A stretch of 64,000 nucleotides of DNA from Rhizobiales bacterium 62-47 (GTDB lineage Bacteria > Pseudomonadota > Alphaproteobacteria > Rhizobiales > Xanthobacteraceae). The translations under genes and the position numbers were made by a program. Positions 58,846 to 64,000 of this stretch are shown in pieces; positions within the stretch are counted from its first letter, which is position 1; every line of letters begins with the position of its first letter. The notes under the pieces are model-generated. The model ran no database searches. It worked only from the letters and a program-made list of their open reading frames with translations, and was not told the DNA's origin. Location of the stretch: NCBI GenBank assembly GCA_001899255.1, contig MKVX01000008.1:62001-126000 (forward strand), read 5' to 3'.

Positions 58846-60249
58846 CTAGCCCAACGCCTTCAACTCATCCGGCAGCGCGTAGGCCCATTGCGTGATGTTG
58901 CCGGCGCCGAGGCACACGACGTAATCGCCGGGCTTTGCCACATCGCGCACCACGCCGGCCAGCGCCGCCGCGTTCGGCAGCGGGATCACTTCGCGATGAC
59001 CGTGCGCGCGCAGACCGAGCACGAACGACTCGCGATCGATGCCCGGAATCGGCGCCTCGCCTGCCGGATAGACATCCGCGACGATGACGGTATCGGCATC
59101 GTTGAAGCAGGTGCAGAATTCCTCGAACAGCGATTGCAGCCGCGTGTAGCGATGCGGCTGCACCACCGCGATCACCTTGTTCCTGGTCGAGTCGCGCGCC
59201 GCCTTGAGCACCGCCGCGATTTCCACCGGATGATGGCCGTAGTCGTCGATGATGGTGACGCCATTCCATTCGCCGGTGCGCGTGAAACGGCGCTTGACGC
59301 CGCCGAAGCTGGCGAGCGCCCTGCGAATGACATCATCTGCAATGCCGAGTTGATGCGCGACGGCCACCGCCGCCGTGGCGTTGAGCGCGTTGTGGCGGCC
59401 CGGCATCGGCAGTACCAGATCCGCGATCTCGTGCGCAGTATCGGCCTTGCGATCACGGAACATCACGTTGAAGCGCGAGCCGCCGTTCGCCGCCTTCAGA
59501 TCGACCAGCCGCGCGTCGGCCTGCGGATTTTCGCCGTAGGTGATGATGCGGCGATCCTCGATCTTGCCGACCAGCGCCTGCACCACCGGATGATCGATAC
59601 ACATCACCGCGAAACCGTAGAACGGCACGCTCTCGACGAAACTGCGGAAGGCATCCTGCACCGCGTCGAACGTCTTGAAGTGATCGAGATGCTCGGGATC
59701 GACATTGGTGACGATGGCGATGTCGACCGGCAGCTTGAGGAAGGTGCCGTCGCTCTCGTCGGCTTCGACCACCATCCAGTCGCCGGTGCCGAGCCGCGCA
59801 TTGGTGCCGTAGGCATTGATGATGCCGCCGTTGATAACGGTGGGATCGAAATCGCCGGCATCGAGCAGCGCCGCGACCATCGATGTCGTCGTGGTCTTGC
59901 CGTGCGTCCCGGCAATCGCCACGCAGCTTTTCAGCCGCATCAGTTCGGCCAGCATCTCGGCGCGACGCACCACCGGAATGCGCTGCGCGCGCGCCGCCAG
60001 CAGTTCCGGATTGTCGCGCTTGATCGCGGTGGATACCACCAGCACGTCCGCGCCGGCGATATTCTGGGCGTTGTGACCGACGGTGACCTTGATGCCCGTC
60101 TCGCGCAGGCGGACGACATTCGCGCCTTCGGATGCGTCGGAGCCCTGCACGGTGTAGCCGAGATTAGCGAGAACCTCGGCGATACCGCTCATCCCGATAC
60201 CGCCGATTCCGACAAAGTGGATGGGTCCGATCTCGCGCGGCAGTCTCAT
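58846..60249 (-). CDS. murC: UDP-N-acetylmuramate-L-alanine ligase
   Basis: 467 residues. The N-terminal [18 protein letters not shown] binds the UDP-sugar, and the ATP-binding P-loop [10 protein letters not shown] lies at 113-122, followed by NADES-type VEADESDGT. It adds L-Ala to UDP-MurNAc. A short gap (60250-60386) to murG contains part of a GGGTACTGGATGCCCCGCTT-type dispersed repeat. Confidence 0.96.
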   Translation of the reverse strand: MRLPREIGPIHFVGIGGIGMSGIAEVLANLGYTVQGSDASEGANVVRLRETGIKVTVGHNAQNIAGADVLVVSTAIKRDNPELLAARAQRIPVVRRAEMLAELMRLKSCVAIAGTHGKTTTTSMVAALLDAGDFDPTVINGGIINAYGTNARLGTGDWMVVEADESDGTFLKLPVDIAIVTNVDPEHLDHFKTFDAVQDAFRSFVESVPFYGFAVMCIDHPVVQALVGKIEDRRIITYGENPQADARLVDLKAANGGSRFNVMFRDRKADTAHEIADLVLPMPGRHNALNATAAVAVAHQLGIADDVIRRALASFGGVKRRFTRTGEWNGVTIIDDYGHHPVEIAAVLKAARDSTRNKVIAVVQPHRYTRLQSLFEEFCTCFNDADTVIVADVYPAGEAPIPGIDRESFVLGLRAHGHREVIPLPNAAALAGVVRDVAKPGDYVVCLGAGNITQWAYALPDELKALG

Positions 60250-60386
60250 GTGTCATCCCTTGGCGTCACCGTCCGCGCCAACGGACGATCAGGTATCCTC
60301 GGCCCCTGCGATTCATGGCAGCCGCGTGGGTACTGGATGCCCCGCTTTCACCGGCCATGACAAGGCAAAAATGGCGCTCGGAACGG

Positions 60387-61487
60387 CTAAATCCCGGCGA
60401 CTTTCATCACCAGATCGGCCAGCCGTTCGGCGGCATCGAGCCTGCCGATGCTGCGCGCGCCGGCGGCCATGGCGGTGAGCCGTGCGGGTTCGGCAGCGAG
60501 TGCGGAAATCTCCGCCGCCAGCCGCTCCGGGGTGAATTCGCTCTGAACGATGCGGATCGCACCGTTTGCCTGAGCCAGCACCCCGGCATTGGCGAATTGA
60601 TCCTGATCGATTGCGCCGGGCAACGGCACCAGGATCGAGGGCCGCCCGATGGCGCCGAGTTCCGCCACGGTGCCGGCGCCGGAACGCGAGATCACCAGAT
60701 GGTTCGCCGCCAGCCGCGCGGGCAGATCGCTGAAGAACGGCGCCAGTTCGGCATTGATCCTGAGCTGGTCGTAGACCGCGCGCACGCGCGCCATGTCTTC
60801 GTCGCGCACCTGCTGGGTCAACACCAGCCGCTGCCACAACGCCGGCTCAAGGCGCGCAATGGCGTTCGGCACGATATCCGACATCACCCGCGCGCCCTGA
60901 CTGCCGCCGACCACGAGCACCCGCAACGGCCCCGTCATATCCGGAGCGGCATAGGGCACTTCGGACGCGGCGAGGATCGCCGGCCGCATCGGCGTGCCGG
61001 TGACGGTGGTTTTCGCCGCCAGCGCCGGATCGCGATCGAGCACACCGGGGAGCGAGGTAGCGATGGCATTGACGCGCGTGGACAGCAGCCGATTGGCGCG
61101 CCCCATCACCGCGTTGGCATCGTGAATAATGGTCGGCACGCGCATCAGCCACGCGGCCAGCAGCGGCGGCAACGTCGGATAACCGCCAAAGCCGATCACC
61201 GCGGCCGGCTTGCGCTTGCGGATCAGGTTCATCGCGACGGCCGTTCCGGCAGTCAGCGTCATCCCCGTTTGCGCCAGCGCCCACGGCGTGCGGCCGCGCA
61301 CCGTCGCGCTCGGCACCACATCGAGCAACTCGCGCGTGAACAGGCCGCTGTAACGCAACGCGCGGGAGTCGGTCACCAGCCGCACTTGCACATTGCGCTT
61401 CAACAGCGCGACGCCAAGCGCCTCGGCCGGAAACAGATGACCACCGGTGCCACCGGCGGCCAGAAGAATGAGAGGCGGATTGCTCAT
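60387..61487 (-). CDS. murG: MurG transferase (lipid II synthesis)
   Basis: 366 residues. The glycosyltransferase 28 signature GGTGGH (12-17) and the C-terminal VISRSGAGTVAEL and PLPGAIDQDQFANA match MurG. It transfers GlcNAc to lipid I at the inner membrane face. Confidence 0.95.
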   Translation of the reverse strand: MSNPPLILLAAGGTGGHLFPAEALGVALLKRNVQVRLVTDSRALRYSGLFTRELLDVVPSATVRGRTPWALAQTGMTLTAGTAVAMNLIRKRKPAAVIGFGGYPTLPPLLAAWLMRVPTIIHDANAVMGRANRLLSTRVNAIATSLPGVLDRDPALAAKTTVTGTPMRPAILAASEVPYAAPDMTGPLRVLVVGGSQGARVMSDIVPNAIARLEPALWQRLVLTQQVRDEDMARVRAVYDQLRINAELAPFFSDLPARLAANHLVISRSGAGTVAELGAIGRPSILVPLPGAIDQDQFANAGVLAQANGAIRIVQSEFTPERLAAEISALAAEPARLTAMAAGARSIGRLDAAERLADLVMKVAGI

Positions 61488-61528
61488 GGTTTCACTGCGC
61501 TCGTCGCGATGCGCCGACGCCGGCAGGA

Positions 61529-62680
61529 TCAGGCATAGCTCCGCACCGCGTTGGCTTCGTCGATCGAGACCATCTCAATGCTTGGCCGCTGCCGCGTCAA
61601 CGCCAGCATCATACCGACGCCATAGGCCAGCGACACCATCGAGGAACCGCCATAGGAAATAAACGGCAGGGTCATGCCCTTCGCCGGAATGAGATGCAGG
61701 TTGACCGCCATGTTGATGGTGGCCTGCACGCCGAACAAGATCGCCAGACCCGACGCCGCGAAGCGCGAGAACAGATCCTCATTGGCATAAGCGCGCGACA
61801 AGGTTCGGATGACGATGAAGGCGAACAGCCCCACCAGCGCCAGACAGAGCAGGATGCCGAATTCTTCCGCTGCCACGGCAAACACAAAGTCCGTATGGCT
61901 GTCCGGCAGAATGCGTTTCACGGTGCCCTCACCCGGCCCGACGCCAAGCCATCCGCCGTGGAAGAACGAGTCCATCGCGGTGTCGACCTGGAACGTGTCG
62001 CCCGAGGCTGGGTCCATGAAGCGTTTGATGCGCGCGGCGACGTGCGGCACCAGCAGATAAGCGCCGAACAAACCGGCCGCCGCCGTGCCTGCCAGTCCGA
62101 AGACCCAGATCATCCGCATCCCGGCGATGAAGAACAGCGCGCCCCATACCGCGAGGATCAGCATGGTCTGACCGAAGTCGGGCTCCATCACGAGAAGCGT
62201 CACCAGCCCGAGCAGGGCCGCCAGCGCCATCGACGTCGCCGGCATTTCCGGCCGACGCGCGGATTCCGAGAACAGCCATGCCACCACGACGACGAACGCC
62301 GGCTTGGCGGATTCCGACGCCTGAATATTGACGCCGAGAATGGTGATCCAGCGCCGCGCGCCCTTGACCTCGGCACCGAACAACAGCGTCGCCATGATCA
62401 GTACGACACTGACGGCCAGCACGATCAGCGCGCTGCGCCGGATCTGCCGCGGCGACAGGAACGAGACGCCGATCATGACGATGAACGACGGCAGCAGGAA
62501 CATCACGTGACGGTTGAAGAAGTGGAACGGGTCGAGCCCGATGCGGGTGGCGACCGACGGGCTTGCCGCCAGCGAGAGGATGACGCCGCACAGGATCAGG
62601 ACCAGAAAAGCGACCAGTTGCAGCCGATCGATGGTCCACCACCATTCGGAAAACGGGGTGCGTTGTTCGCGTGAAATCAT
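61529..62680 (-). CDS. ftsW: Cell division protein FtsW
   Basis: 383 residues from the ATG at 62680 (the reading from 62698 adds six). Ten or so membrane segments; the SEDS motifs include GVNIQASESAKPA, EPDFGQTMLILAVW and LPFISYGGSSMVSLA. Septal peptidoglycan polymerase working with a class b PBP. Confidence 0.95.
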   Translation of the reverse strand: MISREQRTPFSEWWWTIDRLQLVAFLVLILCGVILSLAASPSVATRIGLDPFHFFNRHVMFLLPSFIVMIGVSFLSPRQIRRSALIVLAVSVVLIMATLLFGAEVKGARRWITILGVNIQASESAKPAFVVVVAWLFSESARRPEMPATSMALAALLGLVTLLVMEPDFGQTMLILAVWGALFFIAGMRMIWVFGLAGTAAAGLFGAYLLVPHVAARIKRFMDPASGDTFQVDTAMDSFFHGGWLGVGPGEGTVKRILPDSHTDFVFAVAAEEFGILLCLALVGLFAFIVIRTLSRAYANEDLFSRFAASGLAILFGVQATINMAVNLHLIPAKGMTLPFISYGGSSMVSLAYGVGMMLALTRQRPSIEMVSIDEANAVRSYA

Positions 62681-62771
62681 GGCGGATCCTGCGGGCAAAC
62701 CTCAGCCCATTGCTCCCCCATCATGGTTTCCGGACGGTTAACGAAATGCAAACAATTGCAGGTGAAGAAGC

Positions 62772-64000
62772 TCACACCACCGGCTTGATGTCGCCGAGCG
62801 CCAGCACCAGTTCGCGGAACCGCGCGCCGCGCAGCTCGAAATTGCGGAACTGATCGAACGAAGCGCAGGCCGGCGACAACAGCACCACCGCATCGGCGAT
62901 GCCGGACGCCGCCGCATCGCGTGCCGCGTTGGGAATCGCCACCTCGAGCGTTTCGCTGATCTCGTAAGGCACCTTGCCCTCGAGCGTGGCAGCAAACTGC
63001 GCCGCCGCTTCGCCGATCAGGTAAGCCTTGCGGATGCGCGGGAAGAATTCGGCGAGCGAAGTGATGCCGCCGGTCTTCGGCTTGCCTCCGGCGATCCAGA
63101 AGATGTCGCCGAACGACGCCAGCGCCCGCGCCGTGGCGTCGGCATTGGTGCCCTTGGAGTCGTTGACGAACAGCACGTTGCCGCGCTGGCCGACCTGCTC
63201 CATGCGATGCGCCAGACCGGGGAAGCTGCGCAGCCCCTTCTGCAAGGTCTCACTGCTGACGCCGAGCGCCAGCACCGCCGCTGCGGCGCAAGCGGCATTT
63301 TGCGCATTGTGCACGCCGCGCAACGAGCCGATGCCGCCGATCCGCGCGATCTCGCTGCGTGCGCCGCCCGCAGCGCGCACAATGGTCTCGCGCTCGACAT
63401 AGATGCCGTCGGCGAGCGGTTGCTTCACCGAGACGCGAACCACCGGCTTGCCGGCCTGATCGAGACGATCCGCCACCGCGCGGCTCCAGCCATCGTCGAC
63501 GCCAACGATGGCCGCGCCGCCCGCCTGCACCCCGGCAACCAGTCGTTCCTTCACCGCGGCATAATGCTCCAGCGTGCCGTGGCGATCGATGTGATCCTCG
63601 CTGACATTGAGCAGGATGCCGACGCTCGGATCGAGCGAGGGGCACAGATCAATTTGGTACGACGACATCTCGATGACGTGGACGCGGCCGGCGCGCGGCG
63701 GCTCCAGCGACAGAATGGCGGTGCCGATGTTGCCACCCATCTGCACATCATGGCCGGCTTCACGCATCAGATGCGCGATCAATGCCGTTGTGGTCGATTT
63801 GCCGTTGGTGCCTGTGATCGCGACGAACGGCGCATTCGGCGCATGGCGCCGCCGCTCGCGGCAAAACAACTCGATGTCGCCGATCACCTCGACGCCGGCT
63901 TGCTGCGCGGCCAGCACGGTCCAGTGCGGCTTCGGGTGCGTCAGCGGCACGCCAGGCGTCAGCACCAAAGCCGCGAACTTCTCCCACGAGACAGTGCGCA
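62772..64000 (-). CDS. murD: UDP-N-acetylmuramoylalanine-D-glutamate ligase, 5'-truncated by window
   Basis: The frame is open to the right window edge; about 410 C-terminal residues are present. The P-loop [16 protein letters not shown] and the motif [15 protein letters not shown]-like [14 protein letters not shown] are intact. The N-terminal UDP-binding part lies outside. It adds D-Glu to UDP-MurNAc-L-Ala and precedes ftsW. Confidence 0.95.
   Translation of the reverse strand, partial: RTVSWEKFAALVLTPGVPLTHPKPHWTVLAAQQAGVEVIGDIELFCRERRRHAPNAPFVAITGTNGKSTTTALIAHLMREAGHDVQMGGNIGTAILSLEPPRAGRVHVIEMSSYQIDLCPSLDPSVGILLNVSEDHIDRHGTLEHYAAVKERLVAGVQAGGAAIVGVDDGWSRAVADRLDQAGKPVVRVSVKQPLADGIYVERETIVRAAGGARSEIARIGGIGSLRGVHNAQNAACAAAAVLALGVSSETLQKGLRSFPGLAHRMEQVGQRGNVLFVNDSKGTNADATARALASFGDIFWIAGGKPKTGGITSLAEFFPRIRKAYLIGEAAAQFAATLEGKVPYEISETLEVAIPNAARDAAASGIADAVVLLSPACASFDQFRNFELRGARFRELVLALGDIKPVV

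Overview
The window looks like a chromosomal segment of an alphaproteobacterium of the Hyphomicrobiales, most likely the Bradyrhizobium/Rhodopseudomonas/Afipia group. The reasons are the high G+C, a circularly permuted two-piece ssrA (tmRNA) gene, small families typical of this order (DUF4169, DUF6074, RHH_4), and the division/cell-wall cluster continuing into lpxC, bamD, recN and ligA. The genus is inferred; no 16S or similar marker is present.

Left part (1-5.5 kb), all on the minus strand: DUF2065, hflC and hflK (membrane FtsH regulators), folA and thyA (folate/dTMP), and a two-gene short-chain chromate transporter. The permuted ssrA gene follows on the plus strand (about 5.61-5.93 kb).

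Accessory island (5,922-17,256): an element of about 11.3 kb is inserted at the 3' end of ssrA and bounded by an 11-bp direct repeat. It carries a tyrosine integrase, an AlpA-type regulator, small Rhizobiales island genes, an AT-rich 1,107-codon gene joining a calcineurin-type phosphoesterase to a STAND-like NTPase and a helical C-terminus, a DUF2513 gene broken by an in-frame amber codon, an Arr-like ADP-ribosyltransferase, a small HTH (TerS-like) protein, a lone HK97-type major capsid protein, and a replication initiator with an iteron array inside its own gene. No portal, large terminase, protease or tail gene is present. The set resembles a phage satellite, or a much reduced prophage, carrying a probable defence gene. 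Removing the island would place ssrA next to sspB, which encodes the adaptor that delivers ssrA-tagged proteins to ClpXP.

Middle part (17.4-45 kb): sspB, fumC, DUF4169 and two RHH paralogues, a large AsmA protein, an MFS transporter with a GlcD/D-lactate-dehydrogenase-type flavoprotein, a hotdog thioesterase overlapping a DUF1328 gene, a UvrD/PcrA helicase, a two-gene ABC exporter, an L,D-transpeptidase, a membrane-fused spermidine-synthase-like protein, a phytoene-desaturase-like oxidoreductase, prmA, an M24 aminopeptidase and a Bcr/CflA efflux pump. A 1.2-kb gene-free stretch at 43.9-45.1 kb holds several palindromic intergenic repeats.

Right part (45-64 kb): the envelope/division cluster on the minus strand, in transcription order murD (cut by the window end), ftsW, murG, murC, a DUF6653 gene, murB, ddlB, ftsQ, ftsA, ftsZ, lpxC, bamD, recN, ligA. 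A DUF4239 gene sits on the opposite strand between murB and ddlB.
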